This document shows positions 43,383 through 53,570 of a stretch of 64,000 nt of DNA, in pieces. Position numbers and translations under genes: made by a program. The DNA comes from Methanoculleus methanifontis (GTDB taxonomy: Archaea > Halobacteriota > Methanomicrobia > Methanomicrobiales > Methanoculleaceae). The stretch's first letter is position 1. Each line of letters opens with the position of its first letter. The notes under the pieces were generated by a model. The model was not told the DNA's origin. It worked only from the letters and a program-made list of their open reading frames with translations, and did not search any database. The stretch covers positions 62,001 through 126,000 of the forward strand of contig NZ_VCYI01000006.1 of the NCBI RefSeq assembly GCF_030464365.1, written 5' to 3'.

Positions 43383-45049
43383 TGATGTATCAGGAGAAGT
43401 ACCACCAGATCGAGCGCATGCTCCGGGCATGCACCAGCGAGGAGGACATCCTCCTTACGACAGGCGGGGATCATGCCGATCTCGCCTCGACGATAGCGTT
43501 CAAACTCGCGAAGATTGAGAAGCGGGCTCCCCAGAAGATCGCCGCCGATATCGCGGAGAAACTCTCAGGGAACCCCGAACTCGGCGACGTCCGTGTCGAG
43601 GCGACAGGGCCTTACGTCAACTTCCGGTTCGGCCCGACGCTTCTCGGCGAAGCCGTCAGAGAGGCGATCGAGCCTGGTTACGGGGCCCTTCAGCGCCGTT
43701 CCGGCAGGGTCGTGCTCGAACACACGAGCGCCAACCCGAACGGCCCCCTCCATGTCGGCCACATCCGAAACACCGTCATCGGCGATACCCTCGCCCGGGC
43801 GTTCCGCAAGGCCGGGCACTCGCTCGAGGTGCAGTATTATCTCAATGATATGGGCCGCCAGATCGCCATCGTCTCATGGGGGTTCGACCACCTCGATATC
43901 CCCCGCGAAGAGGGCGAGAAGGAGGATCACTACGTCGCCCGGGTCTACGTCGCGGCGAACCGTGAAATCGAGAAGAACCCCATCATCACCGAGGAGATCG
44001 ACCACCTCATGCAGAAGGTGGAGCGCGGCGACGCCGAGACCGTCACAAAATTCCGTAGAGCCGTTTATCTCTGCGCGGAGGGGATCAAGGCGACTCTTGC
44101 TGCCTTAAATGCCCACCACGACCGGTTCGTCTGGGAGAGCGACTTTGTGCGGATCGGCGACGTCGACCGGATCGTCGAGCAGGTCCGGCGGCTGCCGCAG
44201 GCCCACGAGGACGAGACGCTCTGGGTCGACCTCACCGAACAGGGGTTCGAGAAGAAGTATATCCTCCGGCGCAGTGACGGCACCTCGGTCTACAGCACCC
44301 GCGACCTCGCCTACCACACCTGGAAGGCGCGCAACTACGACCGGATGATCGACGTCCTCGGAGCGGACCACAAACTGATCGGCGCCCAGCTCCGCGCCAC
44401 CCTCGGACTCCTCGGCGAGAAGCCGCCCGAGATCGTCTTCTTCGAGTTCGTCTCCCTCCCCGAAGGCTCGATGAGCACCCGGGCGGGCAAGTTCATCTCG
44501 GCGGACGAACTGATCGAAGAGGTTGCCGCGAAGGCCTACGAAGAGGTGACCGCCCGCCGGCCGGAACTCCCCGAAGCAGAGCGGTTTGCTATCGCGAAGT
44601 CGGTCGCCATCGCCGCCATCCGTTACGACATTGTGAAGGTCTCTCCGGAGAAGAGCACGGTCTTTAACTGGAAGGCGGCGCTGGACTTCGAGCGGCAGAG
44701 CGGGCCCTACATCCAGTACGCCCACGCCCGCGCCTGCAGCATCCTCGAGAAGGCCGGCGAGTTCGAGCGGGCCTACCACTACGAGACCGACCACGAGGTC
44801 GCGCTCGCCCGGCATCTCGCGAAGTTCCCGGTCGCCATCGAGCATACCATGCAGGAACTCCGCCCGCACCTGCTCGCTTCCTACGCCCGCGAACTCGCCG
44901 ACCTCTTCAACGCCTTCTACCACTATGACCCGGTCTTGAAGAGCGAGGGAGAGACCCGGAACAGCCGCCTCGCGCTTGTGGACGCGGTCAGGAACACCTT
45001 AAAGGAGTCGCTTGAGACTCTCGGAATCGATGCGCTCAGAAGCATGTAA
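43382..45049 (+). CDS. argS: Arginyl-tRNA synthetase
   Basis: A 555-residue class I synthetase. The HIGH motif is HVGH, in NPNGPLHVGHIRNT; the KMSK region is in the form MSTRAGK. The DALR anticodon-binding domain is at the C-terminus. The Met at 43382 or 43385 (MMYQEKY) is preceded by the prf1 stop. The 3' end overlaps the taw1 start. Length fits euryarchaeal ArgRS. Confidence 0.95.
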   Translation: MMYQEKYHQIERMLRACTSEEDILLTTGGDHADLASTIAFKLAKIEKRAPQKIAADIAEKLSGNPELGDVRVEATGPYVNFRFGPTLLGEAVREAIEPGYGALQRRSGRVVLEHTSANPNGPLHVGHIRNTVIGDTLARAFRKAGHSLEVQYYLNDMGRQIAIVSWGFDHLDIPREEGEKEDHYVARVYVAANREIEKNPIITEEIDHLMQKVERGDAETVTKFRRAVYLCAEGIKATLAALNAHHDRFVWESDFVRIGDVDRIVEQVRRLPQAHEDETLWVDLTEQGFEKKYILRRSDGTSVYSTRDLAYHTWKARNYDRMIDVLGADHKLIGAQLRATLGLLGEKPPEIVFFEFVSLPEGSMSTRAGKFISADELIEEVAAKAYEEVTARRPELPEAERFAIAKSVAIAAIRYDIVKVSPEKSTVFNWKAALDFERQSGPYIQYAHARACSILEKAGEFERAYHYETDHEVALARHLAKFPVAIEHTMQELRPHLLASYARELADLFNAFYHYDPVLKSEGETRNSRLALVDAVRNTLKESLETLGIDALRSM

Positions 45050-45923
45050 AGCCCTCAAAAAACAGGGCTATCAGTTCATCAGCCCGGACTCTTCGGCGGC
45101 CGTAAAACCCTGCATGTGGAACAAGCGGGCGCTCAAGGGCGGGGAGATGTGTTACAAGGCACAGTTCTACGGCATCGAGAGCCACCGCTGCGTCCAGATG
45201 ACACCGACCCTCCGGTGCAACCAACAGTGTCTCTTCTGCTGGCGGTCGTTCGAGCACGAGGTCGTGGAGGAGGAGGAGTGCCCGCCGGACGTCATCGTCG
45301 CAAACCTCCGCCGCGTCCAGAAGAAGGCGCTCTCGGGCTACAAGGTCTCGCCCTACGTCGCACCGGAACAGTTCGCGGAAGCGCTCGACCCCACCATGGT
45401 CGCGATATCCCTCTCGGGAGAGCCGACCTGCTACTCGCGCCTCCCGGAGCTGGTCGATGGCCTCAACGGAGAAGGGTATACGACCTTCCTCGTCTCGAAC
45501 GGCACCCGGCCCGACGTTCTCGCCCGGTGCCGGCCCTACCAGACCTACGTCTCGTTGGACGCTCCCGACCGGGAGACCTACCTCTCCCTCTGCCGGCCGA
45601 AGGAGGACTACTGGGACTGCATACAGGAGAGCCTCGCCGGACTTCGGGACCGCCGATCGGCCATCCGCACCACGGTGGTGCGCGGCTACAACGACTTCTC
45701 CCCCGAGCGGTATGCGGCGATCTACCAGGACTCCGGCGCCCGGTTCGTGGAGGTAAAGGGTTATATGTATCTGGGGTACAGTAGAAATCGACTGCAGAGG
45801 ACGCAGATGCCCGAACACCGCGAAGTGAGGGCATTTTCAGAGCTTATTGCAAAGCACTGCGACTATAGTATCAGGGACGAGAGCCCGGTGAGCCGGGTCG
45901 TCTGCCTGGAGCGAGATGTATGA
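45012..45923 (+). CDS. taw1: tRNA 4-demethylwyosine synthase (Taw1)
   Basis: A 303-residue radical SAM enzyme that condenses N1-methylguanosine-37 of tRNA-Phe with pyruvate to form the tricyclic wyosine core. The cluster motif is [10 protein letters not shown] second cluster is likely to use C in KPCMW, MCYK and [16 protein letters not shown] and [10 protein letters not shown] are conserved segments. The start is TTG 45012, preceded by AAAGGAG but at short spacing; ATG 45030 would lose six residues and align as well with homologues. It overlaps argS by 38 nt. Confidence 0.92.
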   Translation: MRLSESMRSEACKALKKQGYQFISPDSSAAVKPCMWNKRALKGGEMCYKAQFYGIESHRCVQMTPTLRCNQQCLFCWRSFEHEVVEEEECPPDVIVANLRRVQKKALSGYKVSPYVAPEQFAEALDPTMVAISLSGEPTCYSRLPELVDGLNGEGYTTFLVSNGTRPDVLARCRPYQTYVSLDAPDRETYLSLCRPKEDYWDCIQESLAGLRDRRSAIRTTVVRGYNDFSPERYAAIYQDSGARFVEVKGYMYLGYSRNRLQRTQMPEHREVRAFSELIAKHCDYSIRDESPVSRVVCLERDV

Positions 45924-47515
45924 GATTCGATGTGGAAGAGTTCAAAAAGAGGGCGAGAGAGGACTTCGAGCACGCATGGCACGAAGGGCCGTCGGTGCTG
46001 ACCCCGCCGGGAGTCTCGGGAAGTTACCCGCGGCTGAGGTACACCCGGGCGACACCGCACCCGATCTTCGAGATCGTGCAGCGGCTCCGCGAGACCTACC
46101 TCGCGATGGGGTTCGACGAAACAATCAACCCCTTGATTGTTGAAGAATCGGACATCTACCGGCAGTTCGGCCCTGAAGCAATGGCCGTCCTTGACCGGGT
46201 CTTCTACCTCGGCGGGCTTCCCCGCCCGAACGTCGGGATTGCACGAAAGCAGCTTGATGAGATCGAGGCCATCCTCGGCCGTGCGGTGCCGTCCGGGATC
46301 GAGGGGAAACTCCGCGAGACCCTTCACGGCTACAAGAAGGGGACGATCGACGGCGACGAACTGGCGCACGAACTCGCGGCCGTCCTCGAGGCCGACGACG
46401 CCACCGTGGTGCATATCCTGGACGCGGTCTTCCCCGAGTTCCGGGAACTGGCTCCCGAGTCGTCGCGCAACACCCTCCGGAGCCACATGACGAGCGGCTG
46501 GTTCCTGACGCTTTCCTCGCTCTGGGAGAAACGCCACCTCCCGATAAAGCTCTTCTCGGTCGACCGCTGTTTCCGGCGTGAGCAGGAGGAGGGGGCCACC
46601 CGCCTGATGACCTATCACTCGGCCTCCTGCATCGTCGCAGGCGAGGACGTCACCCTCGAGGAGGGGAAAGCCATCAGCGAAGCCCTCCTCTCGGCGTTCG
46701 GGTTTACTGAGTTCCGGTTCCAGCCCGACGAGAAGCGGTCGAAGTACTACATGCCCGAGACCCAGACGGAGGTTTACGCCCGCCACCCGGCCCTCGGCTG
46801 GGTCGAGGTCGCCACCTTCGGCATCTACTCCCCCTCGGCGCTCGCGGAGTACGGGATCGGCGTGCCGGTGATGAACCTCGGCCTCGGGGTGGAGCGGCTT
46901 GCGATGATCGCCTACCAGTCAAATGACGTGCGCCAGCTCACCTACCCGCAGTTCTTCCCGAAGGAGGTCTCCGACCGCGAGATCGCCGGTGCCATCCACC
47001 TCCGCGAAGAGCCGACGTCCGCAACCGGAAAGCAGATGGCAAAAGCCATTCGCGCCACAGCCGCCGAGCACGCAACCGCGCCGGGACCGTGCGCTTTCAC
47101 CGCGTGGAAAGGCGAGATCGCCGGGAGGGAGGTGGAAGTGATCGTCGAGGAGCCCGAGTCCAACACGAAACTCTGCGGGCCGGCCTGCGCAAACGAGGTC
47201 TTTGTTCACGACGGCTCGGTGCTCGGTGTCCCGGACATCGAGAAGTGGGCGAAGGTCCGGGAGGAAGGCGTCTCCACCGGGATAACCTACCTCGACGCGG
47301 TATCGAGCCTCGCCGCCACCCGGATCGAGGAGGCGGCACGGTGCGGCGAAGGGACGCACGTCCAGGTGAAGATGTCGAAACTCCCTTCAGACGTCAACCT
47401 GCGCATCGAGGACTATGCGATGCGCTACGTCACCGACCACAACAAAAAGGTGGACCTCCGGGGCCCGGTCTTCCTGACGGTCAGGTCTGTCATCCTGGAG
47501 CAGCCGACTCAATAA
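45920..47515 (+). CDS. sepS: O-phosphoseryl-tRNA(Cys) synthetase (SepRS)
   Basis: The 531-residue class II synthetase charges tRNA-Cys with O-phosphoserine; SepCysS then makes Cys-tRNA. The pathway is found in most methanogens. Motif 2 is near [18 protein letters not shown] and motif 3 near [10 protein letters not shown]; the N-terminal [18 protein letters not shown] is a family mark. SepCysS is not in the window, and no cysteinyl-tRNA synthetase is seen either. It overlaps taw1 by 4 nt and the convergent otsAB by 26 nt. Confidence 0.95.
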   Translation: MRFDVEEFKKRAREDFEHAWHEGPSVLTPPGVSGSYPRLRYTRATPHPIFEIVQRLRETYLAMGFDETINPLIVEESDIYRQFGPEAMAVLDRVFYLGGLPRPNVGIARKQLDEIEAILGRAVPSGIEGKLRETLHGYKKGTIDGDELAHELAAVLEADDATVVHILDAVFPEFRELAPESSRNTLRSHMTSGWFLTLSSLWEKRHLPIKLFSVDRCFRREQEEGATRLMTYHSASCIVAGEDVTLEEGKAISEALLSAFGFTEFRFQPDEKRSKYYMPETQTEVYARHPALGWVEVATFGIYSPSALAEYGIGVPVMNLGLGVERLAMIAYQSNDVRQLTYPQFFPKEVSDREIAGAIHLREEPTSATGKQMAKAIRATAAEHATAPGPCAFTAWKGEIAGREVEVIVEEPESNTKLCGPACANEVFVHDGSVLGVPDIEKWAKVREEGVSTGITYLDAVSSLAATRIEEAARCGEGTHVQVKMSKLPSDVNLRIEDYAMRYVTDHNKKVDLRGPVFLTVRSVILEQPTQ

Positions 47516-49748
47516 CACTCTTCTCCTTTCCCGGCCTCTCTTTTTTTCTGGAAACTCCTTTCTTGTCGCTCTCGATGCACTTTTTCAAGAGGGGCAGCAC
47601 GTCCCGCTGGCCGACCAGGTTGAACCGGGCCCTGCTCGGGGCGAGCCCGACCTTTATCGAGTAGGCTTCCGGCGGCATCGCCTCGAAGAGGTCTTCGTCC
47701 GTCCGGTCGTCCCCGATGGCAAGTATGAAGTCCCAGGCGTGCCGGGACACCCAGTTCAGCGCTGCTCTGCCCTTGTTGACGACGTTGTTCTTGATCTCGA
47801 CGACCTTGTTCCCGTCCATGACCCCGACGTTCAGGTTCGACGTCAGGTGCAGGAGGTCGTCCTTGAGGTCTTTCGCCCGCTGCGCACCGAGCAGCGGCTC
47901 GGTTCTCCGGTAATGCCAGACGAGCGAGTAGTCCTTCTCCTCGATGAAGGCGCCAGGCGTGCGATCCGTGTAGAGTTCGAGGAGCGGGTAGATCTCCCCT
48001 TTCCACTCGTCCGAGAGGGGCTCGGGCATCCGCCATTCCCCGGAGCGCTCCCTGACCCAGACACCGTGCTCGGCGATGATCCCGATATCCAGCTCCCCGA
48101 ACCAGTCATCCAGCGTTGAGCGGTCCCTGCCGCTGATCACCACCACCTCGTTTCTGGGCGTCCGGGCGAGGGACTTGAGCACTTCCCGGGTTGCGTCTCC
48201 GGGAACCGCCTTCTGCGGCCTTGCGGCGAACGGCACCAGGGTGCCGTCGTAGTCGAGGAGGAGGAGACGATCCTTGCCGGCAGCGTAGTCGGAGACCAGC
48301 TCGTCCCTGATAGCGGGGGTGACGACCTGTTCAGAGCGTTCAACCCGGACCGCCCGGGCGTCGCCGAGGCGTGTGAGGAAGTCGCCGACCCAGTGCTCGA
48401 TGTCGTAGCGCATCAACCTCCTCTGCATCGTCCGGTTCCGCTCGATCTGCTCCTTCTCCGGCATGGCGAGCGCAGTCTCGATCGCCTCGATCACCGCGTC
48501 CTGGTCGTTCGGGTTGACGATGATCGCTTCGCCGAGTTCCTCGGCCGCCCCTGCCATCTCGGAGAGGATGAGCACCCCTGTGCCATCGGTCCTCGTGGCA
48601 ACATACTCTTTCGCCATCAGGTTCATGCCGTCCCGGAGCGGCGTCACCAGGGCGACATCGGCGGCGCTGTAGAACGCCACCAGCGTCTCGAACGGGAGGA
48701 AGTTGTAGAAGTAGCGGACGGGAACCCAGTCTGTCGTCCCGTACTTCCCGTTGATCCGGCCGACAAGCTCGTCGATCCGTTTCTTCAGTTCCCGGTAACT
48801 GCTGACGCCGGTCCGGGACGGGACTGCGACAAGAACGAGGGAGACCTTCCCCCGGTACTCCGGCTTCTTCTCGAGAAGCGCATCGAACGCCTCGAGGCGG
48901 AGCGGGATCCCCTTCGTGTAGTCCATGCGATCGAAGGAGAGGATGATCTTGTGCTTCCCGTATTTCTGCCGGATCCGGGCTATCTCCTTCTGGACTGGAG
49001 CGCTGCCCGCGGAGTCGGCGAACCGGTGGTAATCGATGCCCATCGGGAAGAGATCGGTCCGGATCACCCGGGTGCCGGTCCTGACCTCCCCGAAGGTATG
49101 CTCGTACCCGAGGAGACGCCGGACACTGGAGAGGAAATGGCGGACGTAGCCGTAGGTATGGAACCCGATGAGGTCCGCTCCAAGCAGGCCGGAGAGGATC
49201 TCCCTTCTCCAGGGCAGGTGCCGGAAGACTTCGAACGACGGGAAGGGAATGTGGTGGAAGTAGCCGATCTCGGCATCGGGGAGACGCTCCCGGAGCATCT
49301 GCGGGAGGAGCATCAAGTGGTAGTCGTGAACCCAGATGGTGTCGTCGGGCCGGGCCACCTCCATCACGGCGTCGCAGAACTTTTCGTTCACCCGCTGATA
49401 GACCTGCCATGTCCTGGGGTCGTACTCTGCATGGAGGTTGAAGTAGTGAAGGAGCGGCCAGAGGGTGTTGTTGCAGAACCCGTCGTAGTAGTGCCTGATG
49501 TCGTACGGGGAGAGGAATACCGGGTGGCACTGCTCTTTTCTGAGCACATCGACGATCCGGTCTTTCTCTTCGTTCTGCTGCTTCTGGACGTTCATGCCGG
49601 GCCACCCAACCCAGAGGCTCTCGTAGGATTTGTAAAACGAACCAACCCCGGTGGCAAGGCCGCCGACGCTCCGCTGGAGACGGAGATCGCCGTTTTTGCG
49701 GGATACGCTGATCGGAAGCCTGTTTGAGACTATCAGTAACCGTTTCAT
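47490..49748 (-). CDS. otsAB: Fused trehalose-6-phosphate synthase/phosphatase
   Basis: A 752-residue bifunctional protein. Residues 1 to about 480 are a GT20 trehalose-6-phosphate synthase, with the N-terminal [11 protein letters not shown] and [13 protein letters not shown], and a C-terminal glucosyltransferase region ending [19 protein letters not shown]. Residues about 500-735 are a HAD-type trehalose phosphatase, with [13 protein letters not shown] and [14 protein letters not shown]. Trehalose is probably an osmolyte or stress protectant here. The gene is convergent with sepS and ends inside it. Confidence 0.94.
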   Translation of the reverse strand: MKRLLIVSNRLPISVSRKNGDLRLQRSVGGLATGVGSFYKSYESLWVGWPGMNVQKQQNEEKDRIVDVLRKEQCHPVFLSPYDIRHYYDGFCNNTLWPLLHYFNLHAEYDPRTWQVYQRVNEKFCDAVMEVARPDDTIWVHDYHLMLLPQMLRERLPDAEIGYFHHIPFPSFEVFRHLPWRREILSGLLGADLIGFHTYGYVRHFLSSVRRLLGYEHTFGEVRTGTRVIRTDLFPMGIDYHRFADSAGSAPVQKEIARIRQKYGKHKIILSFDRMDYTKGIPLRLEAFDALLEKKPEYRGKVSLVLVAVPSRTGVSSYRELKKRIDELVGRINGKYGTTDWVPVRYFYNFLPFETLVAFYSAADVALVTPLRDGMNLMAKEYVATRTDGTGVLILSEMAGAAEELGEAIIVNPNDQDAVIEAIETALAMPEKEQIERNRTMQRRLMRYDIEHWVGDFLTRLGDARAVRVERSEQVVTPAIRDELVSDYAAGKDRLLLLDYDGTLVPFAARPQKAVPGDATREVLKSLARTPRNEVVVISGRDRSTLDDWFGELDIGIIAEHGVWVRERSGEWRMPEPLSDEWKGEIYPLLELYTDRTPGAFIEEKDYSLVWHYRRTEPLLGAQRAKDLKDDLLHLTSNLNVGVMDGNKVVEIKNNVVNKGRAALNWVSRHAWDFILAIGDDRTDEDLFEAMPPEAYSIKVGLAPSRARFNLVGQRDVLPLLKKCIESDKKGVSRKKERPGKEKSVIESAAPG

Positions 49749-50051
49749 GGTTCGACCCTGTTCACACTCGTGGTATGATCCATCTAAAGATTCTCAACCA
49801 AAATTAAGGTTTTGGCGAAATCTCAAGAGATTGCAGATATCGAAGATCGGGAAGTCAACCCTTCTCCCCGGCTCCGCCGTTCCCCGGAGACCCCACGCAT
49901 GCCGTGCACGCCCGAACGCGGCGATCCCGCCGGGACATCCGCGGCAGCGGGAGCGTTTCAGGACGCTAATCCCCCCGAAACGTGAGCAGGACAGGTAGTT
50001 ACGGCCGGTCGGGCGTCTCGTCCCCGGAGCCTGACCGCTCAAGACCGATAA
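49749..50051. other. Intergenic stretch without a recognised gene
   Basis: About 300 nt between the divergent otsAB and the membrane-protein gene. It starts AT-rich with a possible otsAB promoter and becomes GC-rich around 49850-50040. The longest frame here has no family-like features. I see no RNA gene. Confidence 0.4.
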
Positions 50052-50062
50052 AGTTATATTTT

Positions 50063-50079
50063 TCTAACACAATGTTAGA
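50063..50079 (+). promoter_or_regulatory. Palindromic operator downstream of a TATA box
   Basis: TCTAACA-CAA-TGTTAGA has perfect 7-bp arms around a 3-nt centre and lies a few bases after a TATA-like GTTATATTTT (50052-50060). It is close to or across the transcription start of the membrane-protein/XRE unit, so it is a likely repressor site, possibly for the XRE protein itself. Confidence 0.6.
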
Positions 50080-50099
50080 TATACATAACAGGTGCAACG

Positions 50100-50486
50100 A
50101 TGAAGAGACGATACGCGGTTCAGATTGCGGCGGGAGCGGTTCTCGGTGCTGCAGGCATCCTCCTCCCGTTCCTCGTAGACGGGACGGAGGCGCTCTCCTC
50201 GCTTATGGTGACGATCGGTCTCGTGATCCTCGCGGTGGCCGTGGTCCGGCACTGGAGGTTCCGGGACGAGCCGGAGAGAGACGAGCGGACGCAGAAGATC
50301 GGAGCATACGCCATCTCCTACTCCTGGCTTCTCACCATCGTCTTCCTCGCGCTCCTCTTCTGGGTGGACTATCTCGGCGTGGTCGCCCTCACGGTCGAGG
50401 CCGTGCTGCTCTCCGCAATCCTGCTGATGGGGCTCTCCGCACGGATCTTCCAGTGGCACCTCTTCCGGCAAGGGGACGTGGCGTGA
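50100..50486 (+). CDS. Four-helix membrane protein paired with an XRE regulator
   Basis: A 128-residue protein with four hydrophobic segments, at about 7-25, 32-47, 71-88 and 92-110. Between the second and third is a charged loop ([19 protein letters not shown]). The arrangement and the XRE partner downstream recall the DUF2178 family, often found next to a small HTH repressor in archaea. Function is unknown. The ATG is preceded by AGGTG. The operator at 50063 probably controls it. Confidence 0.8.
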   Translation: MKRRYAVQIAAGAVLGAAGILLPFLVDGTEALSSLMVTIGLVILAVAVVRHWRFRDEPERDERTQKIGAYAISYSWLLTIVFLALLFWVDYLGVVALTVEAVLLSAILLMGLSARIFQWHLFRQGDVA

Positions 50487-50535
50487 GGCCGGCAAGCGTC
50501 GTCAAAAAGCGTCTTTCCTGGAAGGGGGACACGAT

Positions 50536-50742
50536 GTGAAGACCCGGATCCGGGAACTCCGGGCGAAGATGGGGATCACCCAGGAGGAGCTGGCACAACA
50601 GGTCGGGGTCCGGCGGGAGACGATCGTCTTCCTCGAGAAGGGAAAGTACAACCCCTCCCTGAAACTCGCCTACAAGGTGGCCCGCACGCTCGGCTCCACC
50701 ATCGAGGAGGTCTTCATCTTCGAAGAGGAGGATCTGGCATGA
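50536..50742 (+). CDS. XRE-family transcriptional regulator
   Basis: A 68-residue HTH protein: [40 protein letters not shown] spans the five helices of the XRE fold (about 11-50), with the recognition helix at [11 protein letters not shown]. The C-terminal [11 protein letters not shown] is acidic. It probably represses its own operon through the palindrome at 50063. The start is GTG 50536, preceded by GGGGGA at good spacing. Confidence 0.9.
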   Translation: MKTRIRELRAKMGITQEELAQQVGVRRETIVFLEKGKYNPSLKLAYKVARTLGSTIEEVFIFEEEDLA

Positions 50743-50952
50743 ACATGAGGTCTTTTTGAGGAGACTTCCGTATCAACAGAGCCAAAAAAAGATATTGGGG
50801 GCAGTTTTTAATGTCTGAACACGGAGTTGAAAAACATTGTGCTTCCTCTTTCCGGAGCAATTACCCCCAATTCATTAAAAGAAGACTTTTTTAGAGCGCA
50901 AGAGCAATTTGGCGTTTTAATAAACACATAAATATAATATCTGTCGACACCC

Positions 50953-52113
50953 TTAACGTTCGGGCTTAGCGCGGTACGGAGGAAGTATTTTTTCGGCACC
51001 CTGCGATTTCAGTGCAACATTTTCCGCGCCCCCTCCCCTTCCCGGCCGGTCCCGACCGGGTGCCGCACCGCCGCCGCCATCCCCCCGGAGAAGCGCGAAG
51101 AGCCGGGCAAGCGAGACGATATCCTGCCGGTTATGCTCCACGACCGGGACAAGCGGCCCGGGGTTTCCTGTCCGGCGGTAGGTCTCGTAGAACTCCGGCA
51201 CCATCCTGCTCGGGACGTCATCCGCCCGGGCGACACCGAGAACCCCGGTCTCGAGTGCATCAAGCCGGCAGGAGGGGAGCAAGTCCTTCCAGCGCCGGCG
51301 TGCGAAGTGGAGAACGTCGAAATGAGGAACAGCGAGGTATGCCGGGATGCCGTGGCAGGCGAGCCGATCCCGGATGTAGGGAACATCGAACGCCCGCCCG
51401 TTGAAGGTGACAAAAGCCGTGCCCTCCGCCTCCAGATCGGGAAGGACGGCGGCGAGCACCGCTTCCTCTTCTTCGGCCGACCTCGAGAGGTACTGGCGGA
51501 CGGCGATCGACCCGCCGCTCACCCGTGCAAGGCCGATGAGGATGATCGGCCGTGAGGAGAGCCCCAGCGTCTCGATATCGAGGAAGACAAACTCTTCGGG
51601 TGCGTGGAACCGGCTGGCCTCGAGGAGGAGCGGATCACTCCTTCGCCGCCGCCGCGCGATCTCTTCCACGAGTTCGCAAGTGTCCCCTCCCGCTATCGAA
51701 TCGAGGAGCCGGGCGGCATCCCGGCAGTAGAGAGGGTGGTCTGCAAGATCAATGATCGTCCGACAACCTCGCTCCTCCAGTCGCCGCCGGGTCGCTTCGC
51801 CGATGCCGCGGACCAGGGTGAGGTCGCCGAGAAGGGCAGCTGCCGCCCGGTCAGGGTCCCGACCATCAAGGCTCATGGGGCTTTCGGACTCGATGACGTA
51901 GCACGTCCCGGACGGGCATGCTACCTCCCGGCCGCAAAAAACGTCCTCGAGCACCCGGCCCCGGTATCCGGCGACGAGGTCGTCCCGGAGCCTCCGGGCT
52001 TCCTCATCATCCGGGCAGGCGCTGAACGGTGACCGGATGCCCGGAGCGTACCTCCCCGCCCGATTAAACGCGCGAACCATCTTCTCGACAGACGGTTTGA
52101 ACTCCGCCCGCAT
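50953..52113 (-). CDS. YprB-like RNase H-fold nuclease with helix-hairpin-helix
   Basis: A 386-residue protein. Residues about 90-135 hold a helix-hairpin-helix-like segment (LVRGIGEATRRRLEERG), which contacts nucleic acid. Residues about 175-345 are a DEDD-type exonuclease fold: FLDIETLG (Asp and Glu), VTFNGRAFD, and EHNRQDIVSLARL near the end. The group is the YprB/RNase_H_2 family; its substrate is unknown. The C-terminal tail is Gly-rich and looks disordered. The 210-nt gap to the XRE gene has no gene I trust. Confidence 0.85.
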   Translation of the reverse strand: MRAEFKPSVEKMVRAFNRAGRYAPGIRSPFSACPDDEEARRLRDDLVAGYRGRVLEDVFCGREVACPSGTCYVIESESPMSLDGRDPDRAAAALLGDLTLVRGIGEATRRRLEERGCRTIIDLADHPLYCRDAARLLDSIAGGDTCELVEEIARRRRRSDPLLLEASRFHAPEEFVFLDIETLGLSSRPIILIGLARVSGGSIAVRQYLSRSAEEEEAVLAAVLPDLEAEGTAFVTFNGRAFDVPYIRDRLACHGIPAYLAVPHFDVLHFARRRWKDLLPSCRLDALETGVLGVARADDVPSRMVPEFYETYRRTGNPGPLVPVVEHNRQDIVSLARLFALLRGDGGGGAAPGRDRPGRGGGAENVALKSQGAEKILPPYRAKPER

Positions 52114-52165
52114 TCAAGATGACCACCGCACGGTGAAAGTGAACGGGGGGGTGTGCCCTCCCGTG

Positions 52166-52666
52166 TCACTGCCCTGCAGGCCTCACCGCGATCGAGCACG
52201 TTTTGTCGCCGGCACAGATGGCGCTCAGGTACTTCGGGGCGTAGTTCGGGTTCAGGCCTGATATCGCGGCGTTCGTGTAGGCATGGCAGGCGTTGCAGGC
52301 AGCGAGCGGGTTCTCCCCCTGCTCTTTTGCGCGGGCGTTCATCGCACACCCACTGACGGTCAGAACCGCCTCTCCCGGCACCGAGTCGTTGACCTCATAC
52401 CGGTATTCCGGCCCGAAGAGCAACCTCGTCGCCGCCGCAAACGCTTCCGTAACCTCCCGGGCGTTTCCGAGCGGCATTCTGAAAGCACGGGCTACGACAC
52501 CTGCTTCCCGGCCCTGCTCCTGCCACACCGCCCGCTCGACCTCGTTGTAGAGCTGGTCGTCGGCGCCGTCCCTGATGGCTCTCCGGTAGGCAAGCGGCAG
52601 CATGGAGACCTCCCGGGCGGCAAGTTTCCACCGCACGTCCACCGGGATTCGTTCGAATGCATCCAT
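52166..52666 (-). CDS. Conserved-looking Cys-rich hypothetical protein
   Basis: A 166-residue protein of unrecognised family. The N-terminal two thirds are helical. The C-terminal third has five cysteines in SGCAMNA, CNACHAY and ICAGDKTC, enough for a metal site or cluster. The gene lies 52 nt after the nuclease gene and may be co-transcribed with it; the start at 52666 is the first ATG. The resemblance to aminothiazoline-carboxylate hydrolase-type proteins is faint. Confidence 0.6.
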   Translation of the reverse strand: MDAFERIPVDVRWKLAAREVSMLPLAYRRAIRDGADDQLYNEVERAVWQEQGREAGVVARAFRMPLGNAREVTEAFAAATRLLFGPEYRYEVNDSVPGEAVLTVSGCAMNARAKEQGENPLAACNACHAYTNAAISGLNPNYAPKYLSAICAGDKTCSIAVRPAGQ

Positions 52667-52798
52667 ATCCTCATCCCCTCCTCATGGCGGTTTTCGGATC
52701 AGGGGCGGGTACACCTGCCACACCATGAAGGTTCTCACGAACCTGCCGCCCCTCCCGGACACCGCATAAATACTCCCACGGACAACAGAAGGGGAGAC

Positions 52799-53566
52799 AT
52801 GAAGATCGGAGCAGTCCTGATCGATATCGACGGCGTCCTCTACGTCGGCGACCGATCAGTCCCCGGAGCCGCGGGAGCGCTCCGGAAACTCGACCGGCGG
52901 GGGATACCCTACCGGTTCGTCTCCAACACCACCCGGCGCTCCCGCCGTTCGGTCGCGCAGCGCCTCAAGACCCTCGGCTACGCCGTCCCGGAACCCTGGA
53001 TCATCACCGCCCCGGTCGCCGCCGCCGCACATCTGCGGGACGGGTGCCGGATGCGGTGCTTCCTCCTCACCACCCCGGACACCCGGACGGACTTCGAAGA
53101 GGCCGGCATCACGTCCGTGGAGGATGGGGCCGATGCAGTTGTGGTCGCCGACGCGGCCGGCGAACTGACTTACGAACGCCTGAACAGGGCGTTCCGCCTC
53201 CTCATGGAAGGCGCTGACCTCGTCGCGCTCGAGAGAGACCGTTACTGGATGGGGGCGGACGGGCTGATGCTCTCGGCCGGCCCCTTCGTTACCGCGCTCG
53301 AGTATGCCGCCGGGAAAGAGGCGGAAGTGATCGGGAAACCCTCCCCGGCGTTCTTTCTGCGTGCGCTCCGGGAGATCGGGGTCGGGCCCCGCGAGGCGGC
53401 GATGGTCGGCGACGACATTGTCACCGATATCGGCGGCGCCCGGGCCTGTGGCATGAAGGGCATCCTGGTGAGAACCGGCAAGTACCGGGAAGAAACCGTC
53501 CGGGCATCAGGCATCGCGCCGGACCTCGTCATCGACTCGCTCGCGGACCTCCCGGAGTATATCTGA
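52799..53566 (+). CDS. HAD-IIA phosphatase (HDHD2/LHPP-like)
   Basis: A 255-residue HAD phosphatase of class IIA. Motif I is VLIDIDGVLYVGD, motif II FVSNTTRRS, motif III has Lys in VIGKPSPAFF, and motif IV is MVGDDIVTDIGGARACGM. The cap lies between motifs II and III. It probably removes phosphate from a small molecule or phosphohistidine. GGGGAG precedes the ATG. The transglutaminase-like lipoprotein gene follows after 4 nt and is likely in the same operon. Confidence 0.9.
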   Translation: MKIGAVLIDIDGVLYVGDRSVPGAAGALRKLDRRGIPYRFVSNTTRRSRRSVAQRLKTLGYAVPEPWIITAPVAAAAHLRDGCRMRCFLLTTPDTRTDFEEAGITSVEDGADAVVVADAAGELTYERLNRAFRLLMEGADLVALERDRYWMGADGLMLSAGPFVTALEYAAGKEAEVIGKPSPAFFLRALREIGVGPREAAMVGDDIVTDIGGARACGMKGILVRTGKYREETVRASGIAPDLVIDSLADLPEYI

Positions 53567-53570
53567 TCCT

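Noticed and set aside
50808-50999. Minus-strand frame of 63 codons in an AT-rich gap
   Set aside because: No SD, unusual composition, and it overlaps the start of the YprB-like gene's 3' end; probably chance.
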